Of a stretch of 64,000 nucleotides of DNA, positions 45,702-55,109 are shown in pieces (the stretch's first letter is position 1; each line of letters begins with the position of its first letter). The DNA comes from Torulaspora globosa (lineage: Eukaryota; Ascomycota; Saccharomycetes; Saccharomycetales; Saccharomycetaceae). Location of the stretch: the NCBI RefSeq assembly GCF_014133895.1, contig NC_050727.1, positions 1,302,001 through 1,366,000 on the forward strand, in the 5' to 3' direction. The notes under the pieces are model-generated. The model saw only the letters and a program-made list of their open reading frames with translations. It was not told the DNA's origin and did not search any database. The translations under genes were made by a program, and so were the position numbers.

Positions 45702-46391
45702 ATGAGAGCTTTTGCCAGGGTGACCAGAGTTGCGCCAAGATCGATTGCCACCGGCCGCGTGGTCTGCAGGCCTCTAGCGACCCCCGGTGCCGGCAGAACG
45801 GTGGGTTTGCGATTTTACTCTGATGAGCTGAAGAAGGAGCCTGAAGCCGGAACTGAGGAAGTCAGGAAGCCTGAAGGGGAGAAGCTCACGGAGGAGCAGA
45901 AAAAGATCAAAGAGTTGGAGAGCCAGGTCGAGAAGAAAACCAAAGAGGCTGCTGAGCTAAAAGACAGACTACTGAGATCGGTTGCCGACTTTAGAAACCT
46001 GCAGGAAGTCACCAAGAAGGATATCCAGAAAGCGAAGGACTTTGCCTTGCAGAGATTCGCCAAAGACCTACTGGAGTCGGTCGACAACTTCGGACACGCG
46101 CTAAGTGCGTTCAAGGAGCCGGATTCCGCCAAGAACCAGGAGATCAGCGACCTCTACACCGGTGTCAGAATGACCAGGGACGTCTTCGAAAAGACTCTGA
46201 AAAAGCACGGTATCGAGAAACTCGATCCCATCGGCGAACAGTTCGACCCCAACAAGCACGAGGCGACCTTCGAGCTCCCACAACCTGACAAGGAACCGGG
46301 GACCGTGTTCCACGTCCAGCAGGTCGGCTTCACCCTCAACGACAGAGTCATCAGGCCCGCCAAGGTCGGCATCGTCAAGTCCCCAGAGTGA
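45702..46391 (+). CDS. MGE1: Mitochondrial GrpE nucleotide exchange factor Mge1
   Basis: Exchange factor for Hsp70s Ssc1 and Ssq1 in matrix protein import, folding and Fe-S transfer. The 229 residues equal S. cerevisiae (228). Features: basic presequence (MRAFARVTRVAPRSIATGR), an acidic/coiled region (EEQKKIKELESQVEKKTKEA), the GrpE core (LLRSVADFRNLQEVTKKDI, FAKDLLESVDNFGHAL) and the beta domain ending VIRPAKVGIVKSP. The frame is open from a GTG five codons upstream; ATG at 45702 is the presequence start. Functionally linked to ISU in this window. Orthologue of YOR232W. Confidence 0.97.
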   Translation: MRAFARVTRVAPRSIATGRVVCRPLATPGAGRTVGLRFYSDELKKEPEAGTEEVRKPEGEKLTEEQKKIKELESQVEKKTKEAAELKDRLLRSVADFRNLQEVTKKDIQKAKDFALQRFAKDLLESVDNFGHALSAFKEPDSAKNQEISDLYTGVRMTRDVFEKTLKKHGIEKLDPIGEQFDPNKHEATFELPQPDKEPGTVFHVQQVGFTLNDRVIRPAKVGIVKSPE

Positions 46392-46829
46392 TCGGGACCG
46401 GCCGCGCGACCACCGCCGAACGACCTAATGAGATATATCGTGTATATACTGACTCAAAGCCCGCCAGAGCGCCCAAATCGCGCCTAATCCAGGCCATTGA
46501 CACCATTAGAATCTTAGAGCTTATATGTTTGAAACTTCACGTGACGTAAACAGCTCTAAACTGGGCATGTCCTAACAGGGTAAAAGCTAGAATACCGTGT
46601 TTCTGGTATAAGATTGAGATGGGAATGAAGATCTGGAGAGTAAACAGAAGCTTCTGGCATTTAGTCGAGAGCTGGAGGGGTATTGGAGTGTCGCATCGAT
46701 CGCGGGGTTGCTACAAAAGTGGGCTGGCTATCGGATCAAAGTTTTAGAGGGTTTTTGCAGGTTCTGAGTTGCGGAAGTGCGAAGATCTTTCGCTTAGACA
46801 TAGAGTTGGTGGTGTGATTCGTCGCTGCA
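46392..46829. other. Intergenic: MGE1 3' end and KIN4 promoter
   Basis: 438 bases. CACGTG at 46538-46543 overlaps TGACGTAA (46542-46549). TGACTCA, a Gcn4-like core, lies near 46451. No RNA gene seen. Confidence 0.45.
46538..46549. promoter_or_regulatory. CACGTG E-box overlapping a TGACGTAA element
   Basis: GTCACGTG on the minus strand fits the Cbf1 consensus RTCACRTG; the overlapping TGACGTAA is the ATF/CREB-type core (Sko1/Cst6-like). About 285 bases upstream of KIN4. Confidence 0.4.
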
Positions 46830-49223
46830 ATGGCATCTATCCCACAGCGACACACTTACTATGGTGGCGAGGCTGTCGGACTGTCGGATCTCAGAGGAAC
46901 GGAAGGTTCAAGACACAGGAGGAGACATGTCACGTTTGGGCCGTATATCTTGGGATCTACGCTGGGAGAAGGAGAATTTGGCAGAGTGAAGTTGGGATGG
47001 TCGAAACATGCTTCCAACTCGCCGAATGAGGTCCCGAAACAGGTGGCGATTAAACTTGTGAGGCGTGATACTATACCTAAGAACTCGGAGAAAGAAATCA
47101 AGATCTACAGAGAGATCAACGCGTTGAAGCATTTGTCGCATCCAAACATTGTCAGGCTGGAAGAAGTTCTACAGAACTCGAAGTATATCGGGATTGTGTT
47201 GGAATACGCATCGGGCGGAGAATTTTACAAATACATCCAGAAGAAAAGGAGACTGAAGGAGGGGGTAGCGTGTCGGTTGTTTGTGCAATTGGTTAGCGGT
47301 GTGCATTATATGCATGCCAAGGGACTGGTTCATCGAGATTTGAAACTGGAGAACCTCTTGCTCGATAAGCACGAGAATCTTGTGATTACCGATTTTGGAT
47401 TCGTCAACGAATTCTTTGCCCACAACGAACTAATGAAGACGTCCTGCGGGTCTCCATGTTATGCGGCTCCGGAGCTGGTGGTCAGCTCGAAGCCGTACGA
47501 AGCCCGTAAGGCAGATATATGGTCATGTGGGGTGATACTTTACGCCATGCTTGCTGGATACTTGCCTTGGGATGACGACCCAAAAAACCCAGACGGCAAT
47601 GATATCGCCAAATTATACCATTACATTACTCGCACGCCTCTCAAATTTCCAGAATATGTTACTCCTTTGCCAAGGGACTTGCTGAGGAGAATCCTATGTC
47701 CAGACCCGAAGAAGAGAATATCTATGAGGAACATCGAGAAACATGAATGGGTCAGGCCGCATCTGCCCTTCTTATCAATAACGCCGGAAGAATGGGATAG
47801 GACAATGTTGTCAAACCAAGTCTTCAGACCTCCAAAGATGAAATCTCAACACTCATCGAGGCCGCGTTCGAACTGTTCCACCTCATCCACGGGATCCAAG
47901 AGCGATAAGAGAGATTCATTGGTTATCGACTCAGCGTTAGTAAATCTACCGGCACCACCGCAGGAATCACAATCTCATGTTATCACCAAGCCTTCGCCTC
48001 CGTCACCTGAGCTGCGGCGATCACCAGTAAGAGGCATGAATAGGCATAGTAGAAGTAATTCTGCTGCATCTATTGCATTGCAGGCAGTTGTCGATGCTGA
48101 GCGAGAGCATAACATGCAACAAGAAGTTTACATCAGCCTGAGCAAGAAGAACCATCCGCATAAGAATCGAAATACACCAGCATTCATCGTACAAAGATCA
48201 AACACACATTCGGGGACCTCAGGAAACACCTCGTCATTAATGAATAAAGACAGCACCATTGTAGAGACCAGTCCAGCTAAAGGTCACACGTCCAAAACCG
48301 AGCCAAAGAGCAATGAATTGCATACATTAGCAACATCAATCAACAAAGATTCTCAGAACATCAGGTCAAAGACGAACCATACTGCGAACCAATATCATCA
48401 TTTTGCCGCTCACCACAGAAAACCTAGACCAACTTCTTACCACCCTGGATCAAGCGCTTCGGCGGCTGAAACGTCACTGCCTTACCCATCCATGCTGGCA
48501 AGTGGGGAAGCGCAAAACCAGCCCGCAGCAGGATCTTCGTTTGACTCGACTCCATCACTGCAGATCGAACCATCATCAGTGGCACCTTCGGGCAACCAAT
48601 CACCCCGGATGATATCCCGTAAATCGTTTTCTGCCAGCAAGCCTTCGTTGGACCTTCAAAGCGTTTCGGGAGACTTAATCAAGTCTCAGAATGACACAGG
48701 AGGCCTGACCAAAGGTATAAATGACCAGATGCAAGAAACCGGGAATGACGAAGCAAGACATAGTCGTCGCTACAGCGGAGTTGTTGTCGAGAAGACGTGT
48801 AGTACAGTGACTGAGGAAGAGGTGAATAGTAAAGATGATCATACTGAGATATCAAAAAGAACTGTAATGGAAAAGAAACCTGACAATAGGAAACGATTCA
48901 GTTTTTTGTCCTTTTATTCTACTTACGAAACTTCCAAATCCAGTTTAGACACAAACGAATCAAAGATAGCGTCGCCGCCGACCACTACGAGGAAACAATC
49001 GTCGTCAATTAGACAGACAACGACTAGTGAACCTGAGGAGCCCAAGGGTAACAGATCTGTTGCTTCAAGACGAACCCGGTCAAGCACCAAAATCTACAGG
49101 CAATCTGTGATGGTCGCCAACATACCGGAGAGCGCTCCCGCTGCACAACCACGTCCGCAGAACGACCAATCCACCGCCAAGAAAGTGGTCGACTTCTTCA
49201 AAAGGAGAAGCATGAGGATCTAA
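46830..49223 (+). CDS. KIN4: Spindle position checkpoint kinase Kin4 (Kin4/Frk1)
   Basis: Ser/Thr kinase that blocks mitotic exit by phosphorylating Bfa1 when the spindle is mispositioned. 797 residues (S. cerevisiae Kin4 800; paralogue Frk1 865). The kinase domain lies near residues 36-310: LGSTLGEGEFGRVKLG, VAIKLVRRD, GLVHRDLKLENLLLD (about 165-180), ITDFGFVNEF, and the activation segment MKTSCGSPCYAAPELV, whose Thr corresponds to the Elm1-phosphorylated site. The long Ser/Thr/Asn-rich C-terminal half ends in a basic, conserved motif (VVDFFKRRSMRI). One gene represents YOR233W and YPL141C. ATG at 46830. Confidence 0.94.
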   Translation: MASIPQRHTYYGGEAVGLSDLRGTEGSRHRRRHVTFGPYILGSTLGEGEFGRVKLGWSKHASNSPNEVPKQVAIKLVRRDTIPKNSEKEIKIYREINALKHLSHPNIVRLEEVLQNSKYIGIVLEYASGGEFYKYIQKKRRLKEGVACRLFVQLVSGVHYMHAKGLVHRDLKLENLLLDKHENLVITDFGFVNEFFAHNELMKTSCGSPCYAAPELVVSSKPYEARKADIWSCGVILYAMLAGYLPWDDDPKNPDGNDIAKLYHYITRTPLKFPEYVTPLPRDLLRRILCPDPKKRISMRNIEKHEWVRPHLPFLSITPEEWDRTMLSNQVFRPPKMKSQHSSRPRSNCSTSSTGSKSDKRDSLVIDSALVNLPAPPQESQSHVITKPSPPSPELRRSPVRGMNRHSRSNSAASIALQAVVDAEREHNMQQEVYISLSKKNHPHKNRNTPAFIVQRSNTHSGTSGNTSSLMNKDSTIVETSPAKGHTSKTEPKSNELHTLATSINKDSQNIRSKTNHTANQYHHFAAHHRKPRPTSYHPGSSASAAETSLPYPSMLASGEAQNQPAAGSSFDSTPSLQIEPSSVAPSGNQSPRMISRKSFSASKPSLDLQSVSGDLIKSQNDTGGLTKGINDQMQETGNDEARHSRRYSGVVVEKTCSTVTEEEVNSKDDHTEISKRTVMEKKPDNRKRFSFLSFYSTYETSKSSLDTNESKIASPPTTTRKQSSSIRQTTTSEPEEPKGNRSVASRRTRSSTKIYRQSVMVANIPESAPAAQPRPQNDQSTAKKVVDFFKRRSMRI

Positions 49224-49344
49224 TAGCATGTGTATGTCAGATATATACCGCTCTTATCGATATACCCAAAGAATGATTTTCTCAATATGTAAATTGCATT
49301 AGGACTAGAGATAGAGATTACTTATACACTCGCAGCCACCACAT

Positions 49345-49828
<484 letters not shown>

Positions 49829-50134
49829 CTTTGGTTTCTTGGTTTACCGTACTCTTCCAATTGACAGTTACTGACCAAACCATTGATATATAGTAGTGAT
49901 ATCGTTGACAATATTTCCGCCGAGCCCAGCACACGACGCGAATCCGAGCCTACGCGCAGTCCGCGTCCAGCCCAGCGGCGCACCGGGACGGGGCCACGCC
50001 AGGCTCAGCTCCCGCTGGTGCCGGCAGAGAAGAGACGTCGCCACTCTGCGAAGCTCCGCCCGGCGCAGCCCGAGGTAATCCGGTCCTGGAACGTGTCTGT
50101 TTCCAGACAAATCTGTTTTACTTATCACTCAAGA

Positions 50135-50167
50135 TGCACGGATGCTCTACGCAAGATGTACGGATGT
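50135..50167 (+). promoter_or_regulatory. Tandem Rap1-type sites of RPL33
   Basis: TGCACGGATG (50135-50144) and TGTACGGATGT (50157-50167) both match the RPG/Rap1 core TGYAYGGRTG in the same orientation with 12 bases between them, the classic ribosomal protein gene arrangement. Confidence 0.75.
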
Positions 50168-50230
50168 GCATCCGAACCGTCACTTGAAAATTTTCGTGAG
50201 AAAAAGAAACGTCAAATGACGAATTTTCAG

Positions 50231-50238
50231 TTAGGGCT
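50231..50238 (+). promoter_or_regulatory. Tbf1-type site upstream of U3
   Basis: TTAGGGCT matches the Tbf1 consensus (AGCCCTAA on the minus strand), 113 bases before the U3 5' end. Tbf1 is an established activator of snoRNA genes in yeasts. Confidence 0.65.
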
Positions 50239-50264
50239 CATCGCGTCCAGGCGAACTGGAAAAC

Positions 50265-50271
50265 TATATAA
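50265..50271 (+). promoter_or_regulatory. TATA box of U3
   Basis: TATATAA 79 bases before the U3 5' end, at the spacing expected for a yeast Pol II snoRNA promoter. Confidence 0.65.
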
Positions 50272-50343
50272 GGGCGACAGGTATTCTAGTCAGTGAGTTT
50301 TGTTCGTCAGATCTTCTTTCTCTTGTTCTTTTTTAAAATCTGT

Positions 50344-50718
50344 GTCGACGTACTTCAGTATGTTTTATACCCAACATGAGTTTAGCAGTGAAACTGCCGA
50401 GAAAGCACAGAGGTTTGACTAACACATTCTACAGTAGGATCATTTCTATAGGAATCGTCACTCTTTGACTCTTCAAAAGAGCCACTGAATCCAACTTGGT
50501 TGATGAGTGATATAACCTTTGTGCCCTAGAGTGAGAAACAATGCATTATCACTAGCTTGGTTCGCAATCCTCAGCGGTTCGGCCATCTACAGTAATACAT
50601 TTTGTTCTGCCTTTTGCAAGGGTCTTCGGACCCGTTTAAAAGGCGCGATGATCTTGGCCCGCACTATTGCTTCGTCGAAGAGATAGTCTGGGCGGGCGCA
50701 AACGGCAGTCTGACAAGT
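50344..50718 (+). ncRNA. snR17A: U3 snoRNA (snR17), split by an intron
   Basis: Box C/D RNA of the SSU processome that base-pairs with the 5' ETS and 18S to direct cleavages at A0, A1 and A2. Exon 1 (50344-50357, GTCGACGTACTTCA) is identical to the first 14 bases of S. cerevisiae U3, and exon 2 (50435-50718) begins with TAGGATCATTTCTATAGGA (box A). Box C' (TTGATGAGT), box B (GAGTGAGAAAC), box C (GCGATGATCTT) and box D (GTCTGACA) occur in the right order, the last at the 3' end. The mature RNA would be about 298 bases against 333 in S. cerevisiae. Position between RPL33 and POC4/DFR1 equals that of snR17A and snR17B, so this is the unduplicated gene. The 5' end is set by alignment. Confidence 0.96.
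50358..50434 (+). other. U3 intron
   Basis: 77-base spliceosomal intron inside a non-coding RNA: donor GTATGT, branch-like GACTAAC near 50417-50423 (canonical TACTAAC with the first two bases changed, branch A kept), acceptor CTACAG. It is at the same site as in S. cerevisiae snR17 but about half as long. Confidence 0.92.
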
Positions 50719-50770
50719 TAACCTTTCATCTTTTTCCTAAACTGTCATAACCAAAGGTTTGGTTATCAAT

Positions 50771-51172
50771 TTAGGAGGCGTAGTTGTCGCTTATGAACTG
50801 TATACATTGCTTAATAACGAATAGTTGGTCCACCGAGCGCTGCTGGCCCGCGCCGTTGGACCACCCGACGTAGCACGGTCTGCCGAACTTCTTGCTGATC
50901 AGCGTCGCCAGTTGTCTGGTGACGTCCCTGACCCAGTCGTTGCTGGTGTCCAGCAACGCTGTTCCGACCACCTGCTGCGTCGTGCGGTATGGGAGGGCGT
51001 AGTGGTAGCTCAGCAGACGCATAGGTGCTTCTGCTGAGTCGTCCGCGAACCCGAGAACCACAGAAATCGGGATCCTGGCATTCTCCAGCTCCGTCGGGAT
51101 CGTGGCGACCAGCTCAACAGCGCCATACAGCGGCGAATCCACGGTATGGACCAAAGTTTTCACGCAGCTCAT
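50771..51172 (-). CDS. POC4: Proteasome assembly chaperone Poc4
   Basis: Partner of Irc25/Poc3; the dimer assists assembly of the 20S alpha ring. The 133-residue protein (S. cerevisiae 148) is small, beta-rich and contains no known catalytic motif; it is identified mainly by position (next to U3 and divergent from DFR1, as YPL144W lies next to snR17B) together with its size and weak similarity such as RPCYVGWSNGAGQQRSVDQL and a C-terminal FVIKQCIQFI. ATG at 51172. Only 86 bases separate its start from DFR1. Confidence 0.75.
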   Translation of the reverse strand: MSCVKTLVHTVDSPLYGAVELVATIPTELENARIPISVVLGFADDSAEAPMRLLSYHYALPYRTTQQVVGTALLDTSNDWVRDVTRQLATLISKKFGRPCYVGWSNGAGQQRSVDQLFVIKQCIQFISDNYAS

Positions 51173-51258
51173 CGCTGCTCTTGGAGTGTGTATTTCACAG
51201 TAAAAAAAATATCAACACTTCTTATACGCAGCGCAGGCAGCAACGCCAGCAGCGAAAA

Positions 51259-51876
51259 ATGACCAAAGTGCCCGTCGTGGCGATCGTAGCGTGTCTGGTG
51301 CCCGAGATGGGCATCGGGTTCCAGGGCTCGCTGCCCTGGAGGCTCTCGCAGGAGATGAAGTACTTCCGGGACGTCACCTCGACCACCAGGGACCCGACCA
51401 AGCGCAACGCCGTGATCATGGGCCGCAAGACGTGGGAATCGATCCCGCCCCGGTTCCGCCCGCTGCCGAACCGCATCAACATGGTCGTTTCGCGCCAGTA
51501 CCCGTGCCAGCTCTCGCCGCACGACCAGCCGTATCGCTGCAACTCGCTGGCCGCTGCCGTCCACGAGCTGCAGTCCCGACTCGGCGACACCCTCGAGCGC
51601 ATCTTCATCGTCGGCGGAGCCGACGTCTACAGCCAGAGCTTCGACCTCGCCGACCACTGGCTCATCACCAAGATCCGTCCCGCGCCAGGCACCCAGGTCC
51701 CGGAGCTCGACACGTTCCTGGACGCCAGCCAGATGGCAGCCCGCCTGCAAGAGTGTTCCACCCAGGAACTGTCCGATTTTCTGCCCGCAGCGGTCGCTGT
51801 GCAGGCCCAAGAGAGCGCTCCGCTCCAAGAGAAGGGCTACCAGTTCTGGTTCACACTTTATAGAAGGCTCAACTAG
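51259..51876 (+). CDS. DFR1: Dihydrofolate reductase
   Basis: Reduces dihydrofolate to tetrahydrofolate with NADPH for thymidylate and purine synthesis. The 205-residue protein (S. cerevisiae 211) shows the folate/NADPH site signatures: VAIVACLVPEMGIGFQGSLP then WRLSQEMKYFRDVT (with the conserved acidic residue), VIMGRKTWESIPPRFRPLPN and RIFIVGGADVYSQS. The frame is open 78 codons upstream but starts with a non-ATG codon and overlaps POC4; ATG at 51259 is the family start. GC content is high, especially at third positions, compared with most of the window. Orthologue of YOR236W. Confidence 0.97.
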   Translation: MTKVPVVAIVACLVPEMGIGFQGSLPWRLSQEMKYFRDVTSTTRDPTKRNAVIMGRKTWESIPPRFRPLPNRINMVVSRQYPCQLSPHDQPYRCNSLAAAVHELQSRLGDTLERIFIVGGADVYSQSFDLADHWLITKIRPAPGTQVPELDTFLDASQMAARLQECSTQELSDFLPAAVAVQAQESAPLQEKGYQFWFTLYRRLN

Positions 51877-52105
51877 CCAATTGGCCGCCAAGCTATGTAG
51901 AATGCCGCCGATTGAGATGCCCATCGTGGTGCGGGTTTTTTCTTAGTGTAGTTCCCGTGTGCTGTGAGCGAGCTTATTAGAACGGTCAATTTGACCAAGG
52001 TTGCTTGTATTACGAAGCATAAAGATCAACCAAGTTTGGGTGGTGAATCTGTTGTTGCCAGCAAGCCATTATCAGTGTTGCAGTTCGAGTGAGAAGTTGT
52101 TTTAG

Positions 52106-53425
52106 ATGTCAGGATACGCTAGTTCTTCCTCGTGGACGACGTTTTTGAAGTCGATTGCTTCGTTCAACGGTGATCTGTCGTCGCTGTCAGCTCCACCGTT
52201 CATTCTGTCGCCTACTTCGCTGTCTGAGTTCTCGCAGTACTGGGCTGAACACCCGGATCTGTTCCTGGAGCCAGCTCTGATCGACGAGAAGAACTACAAG
52301 GAGAGAAGCGGCGCAGCAGACAGGGAGGTGGAGTCGCTGGAGATGGCGAGGATGTTGGCTGTGGTGAAGTACTTTATTTCGACGCTGAAGTCGCAGTATT
52401 GCTCGCGTAACGAGTCAATGGGCACCGAGAAGAAGCCGTTGAACCCGTTCTTGGGGGAGCTGTTCGTTGGGAAGTGGGAGAACAAAGAGCATCCCGAGTT
52501 TGGCGAGACAGTGCTGTTGAGCGAGCAGGTGTCGCACCACCCGCCGATCACCGCTTACGCGATCTTCAACGACAAGAACGACGTCAAGCTGCAGGGCTAC
52601 AACCGCATCAAGTCGTCGTTCTCGAAGTCGTTGATGCTGGGGGTCAAGCAGTACGGCCACGCGCTCCTGGAGGTCGGCCAGGACTCGTACCTGATCACTC
52701 TCCCACCGCTGCACATCGAGGGCATCCTGGTCGCGGCACCCTTTGTGGAGCTCGAGGGGAAGTCGTACATCCAGTCGTCGAGCGGGTTGCTGTGTGTGGT
52801 CGAGTACAGCGGCAGAGGGTACTTCTCCGGCAAGAAGAACTCGTTCAAGGCCAGGATCTACAGGGACTCCAAGGACGCGAAGAACAAGGAGAAGGCGGTG
52901 TACACCATATCCGGCCAGTGGTCAGGCACTTCCAAGATCACCAAGCACAGCGGGGTCGCCAAGAGCAAAGATGAAAGCTCTACCGTGTTCTATGACGCCA
53001 CCAGGACCCCTGCAGAGCATTTGAAGGTGAAAGACTTGAAGGACCAACATCCGCTGGAGAGCAGGAAGGCCTGGAAGGACGTCGCTGACGCGATCAGACT
53101 CGGCGACTTCGACTTGATCGGACGAACAAAGACGGAGTTGGAGGAGAAGCAAAGGGAGATGAGAAAGGACGAGCAAGCCAACGGCGTCAGCTGGCAGAGA
53201 AGATGGTTCAAAGACGTCGACTACTCGCCAAACCCAAAGGACGCCGTCTACGTGCCAGAGAAAGATGATATCTTCAAGATCTTGGCCTCGCAGTGCAACC
53301 TCTCTACAAAGAATGTGCCCAGCGGTACCCTGGTTGATGAAAAGGACGACAAGAAGGATGCGACTTCGCTGCACTGGAGATTCCAACGCATGCTCTGGGA
53401 CAACGAGAAGGAGATCAAGCTATAA
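52106..53425 (+). CDS. KES1: Oxysterol-binding protein Kes1/Osh4
   Basis: Lipid exchanger carrying sterol and PI4P between ER and Golgi and opposing Sec14-dependent vesicle formation. 439 residues (S. cerevisiae Kes1 434). The OSBP fingerprint [12 protein letters not shown] lies near residue 143, with an N-terminal lid ([20 protein letters not shown]), the [14 protein letters not shown] strand and the C-terminal [19 protein letters not shown]. No PH domain, so this is the short Osh4 class. One gene stands for KES1 (YPL145C) and HES1 (YOR237W). ATG at 52106. Strong use of GC-ending codons in the first two thirds. Confidence 0.96.
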   Translation: MSGYASSSSWTTFLKSIASFNGDLSSLSAPPFILSPTSLSEFSQYWAEHPDLFLEPALIDEKNYKERSGAADREVESLEMARMLAVVKYFISTLKSQYCSRNESMGTEKKPLNPFLGELFVGKWENKEHPEFGETVLLSEQVSHHPPITAYAIFNDKNDVKLQGYNRIKSSFSKSLMLGVKQYGHALLEVGQDSYLITLPPLHIEGILVAAPFVELEGKSYIQSSSGLLCVVEYSGRGYFSGKKNSFKARIYRDSKDAKNKEKAVYTISGQWSGTSKITKHSGVAKSKDESSTVFYDATRTPAEHLKVKDLKDQHPLESRKAWKDVADAIRLGDFDLIGRTKTELEEKQREMRKDEQANGVSWQRRWFKDVDYSPNPKDAVYVPEKDDIFKILASQCNLSTKNVPSGTLVDEKDDKKDATSLHWRFQRMLWDNEKEIKL

Positions 53426-53602
53426 GCTAGCCGATCTGCCCATCTTTATAGAACCGTTCTGTCTGTCCGAAGGCTGCTTTCTCTGGGACTCACTATCAAC
53501 ATCATCGACAGCTTCGTTTAAGTTACTTTCAGTATAATGTCTTCTATACGAGCCGAATCGGTATTATCATCACGTCCGACGAGGCTCTTGGATTATAATG
53601 AC

Positions 53603-53625
53603 GAAATTTTTCAGTCTGCGATGAG
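53603..53625 (+). promoter_or_regulatory. RRPE-like and PAC motifs of NOP53
   Basis: GAAATTTTTC (53603-53612) and GCGATGAG (53618-53625, exact PAC) lie about 90 bases upstream of the NOP53 ATG; a GATGAG repeat follows to 53651. The pair is the signature of ribosome-biogenesis promoters. Confidence 0.65.
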
Positions 53626-53710
53626 ATGAGCTATTGATGAGATGAGATGAGGTAGTTTGAGAGTGCTGTTCAGTCGAATCCGGACCAATTGAGCTTGACA
53701 CTCGTTCAGA

Positions 53711-55045
53711 ATGGCACCCTTGGCTACGGTGAAGAGACCCGCCCAGTACAAACAGTCGTCTCGTAAAGGTAAGAAAGCCTGGAGGAAAAATATCGACTTA
53801 ACTGATATTGAACAGAGTATTGAGACGAGGAAGGAGCAGGAAATTACACACGGTACTCCTGACATCGGTACTTTGAAGAATGATGCACTTTTCCAAGTAG
53901 ACGACACTGGAGATGCGGCGCTGAAGAGTAGACTGATCAAGAGGAAACAGATCAAGAAGAACTTGAAGAGTAAAGAGATCCTTGAAGCGGTGAAGAGTAA
54001 TTCCAAGGTGGCTGTAGTGAAACATCCAAAGTATGATGAACAGAAGCACAAGATCCAGACTGTTTCGAAGAAAGAATTGAGGAAGTTGATGGCGCTGGCC
54101 GGTAAAATAGACGGCGAATCGAAAATCAAGAACCATATAGCCAAGGATGGTCTTGTGAAGTCTGACTCTCGTGACATATGGGGCGCGGAGGAGTCTGGCA
54201 AGGTTGTTACCCCTGCAGGCATCAGCCTGGAGGTCGATGGCAACACAGAAGTTCCCGAATCTTTGCTTAAGGATTCTACCACTGGTTGGTCGATAGCGTC
54301 GGTGAAACCAAAGACTCTGGACGCTGCACCTGTCAGAGTCAGAGAGATTGAGGAGATCCCGCACGCGGGAAAGTCCTACAATCCCGATAAAGCGGACTGG
54401 TCTAGTCTGGTTGAAAAGGAGTACAAACTTGAAAAGGTCAAAGAGGACAACAGGGTTGCTCTGCAGCAATACAGGGAAAAGATTCAGAAACTTATGGAAA
54501 TACTGGATGACAGTGAGGAAGAAGTGTCATCTGATGAAGACGATGATGCCGAGGAAGAGGACGAGGACGAAGGAAAACCCAGGGATGATAGACTTTCAAT
54601 CAACGAACCTGTCAAAAATAAAAAGAAGACCAAACATCAAAGGAACAGGGCTAGGAAGCACGAGGAGAAAGTCAAGCTTCAAGAAGAGCTTAAGAAGCTG
54701 AAAGCTCAAGTAAAGGATTTGGAGAAGCTAGAAGAAACCGAGAAGCAAGTTCAGCAGGAGGATGAACAAAGAAAGAGCCGTCAAGCTGAAATAAAAAAGA
54801 ATAAGGTCAACAAAAAGCATAAACTGGGGACCAAGTACTCTGCGCGAGAAAGTAATCTCGAGTTGAAATTTTCAGACGAGCTTTCTGATTCTCTAAGAAA
54901 GCTGAGGCCCGAGGGTAATCTCTTGTACGATCAGTTGCACAAGTTGCAAAGCTCAGGTAAAATCGAGTCTCGTGTGCCGGTTAAGAGATCTAGGCGGTAC
55001 AAGCAGAAGATCACCGAGAAATGGACTCATAAAGATTTTAAATAG
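53711..55045 (+). CDS. NOP53: 60S biogenesis factor Nop53
   Basis: Nucleolar pre-60S factor that recruits Mtr4 and the exosome for 7S-to-5.8S processing. 444 residues (S. cerevisiae 455). N-terminus KRPAQYKQSSRKGKKAWRKN is the family signature; residues 135-165 hold DIWGAEESGKVVTPAGI; an Asp/Glu run follows (about residues 272-292), then basic coiled-coil stretches (RARKHEEKVKLQEELKKLK), and the conserved C-terminal FSDELSDSLRKLRPEGNLL and RVPVKRSRRYKQKITEKW. S. cerevisiae Nop53 uses an LFxxD-type motif to bind Mtr4 (here LFQVDDTGD near residue 59). ATG at 53711. Orthologue of YPL146C. Confidence 0.94.
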   Translation: MAPLATVKRPAQYKQSSRKGKKAWRKNIDLTDIEQSIETRKEQEITHGTPDIGTLKNDALFQVDDTGDAALKSRLIKRKQIKKNLKSKEILEAVKSNSKVAVVKHPKYDEQKHKIQTVSKKELRKLMALAGKIDGESKIKNHIAKDGLVKSDSRDIWGAEESGKVVTPAGISLEVDGNTEVPESLLKDSTTGWSIASVKPKTLDAAPVRVREIEEIPHAGKSYNPDKADWSSLVEKEYKLEKVKEDNRVALQQYREKIQKLMEILDDSEEEVSSDEDDDAEEEDEDEGKPRDDRLSINEPVKNKKKTKHQRNRARKHEEKVKLQEELKKLKAQVKDLEKLEETEKQVQQEDEQRKSRQAEIKKNKVNKKHKLGTKYSARESNLELKFSDELSDSLRKLRPEGNLLYDQLHKLQSSGKIESRVPVKRSRRYKQKITEKWTHKDFK

Positions 55046-55109
55046 TTCGCTAGGGATGTGTATATTATTCGTAATCGATGGATTTTCTACTTTCACTCTG
55101 CACTGATAT

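Larger units (their letters stand above)
49829..50343. other. Intergenic: divergent RPL33/U3 promoter region
   Basis: 515 bases between the RPL33 start codon and the U3 5' end. It carries two Rap1-type sites (50135-50167), a Tbf1-type site (50231-50238) and the U3 TATA box (50265-50271). The segment 49915-50090 is markedly GC-rich. Confidence 0.6.

Noticed and set aside
51025..51258. Upstream extension of the DFR1 frame
   Set aside because: It begins at a non-ATG codon, overlaps POC4 and has no similarity to dihydrofolate reductases; the family start is ATG 51259.
51169..51924. 251-codon frame antisense to DFR1
   Set aside because: Non-ATG start and product of high GC3; DFR1 on the other strand is certain.
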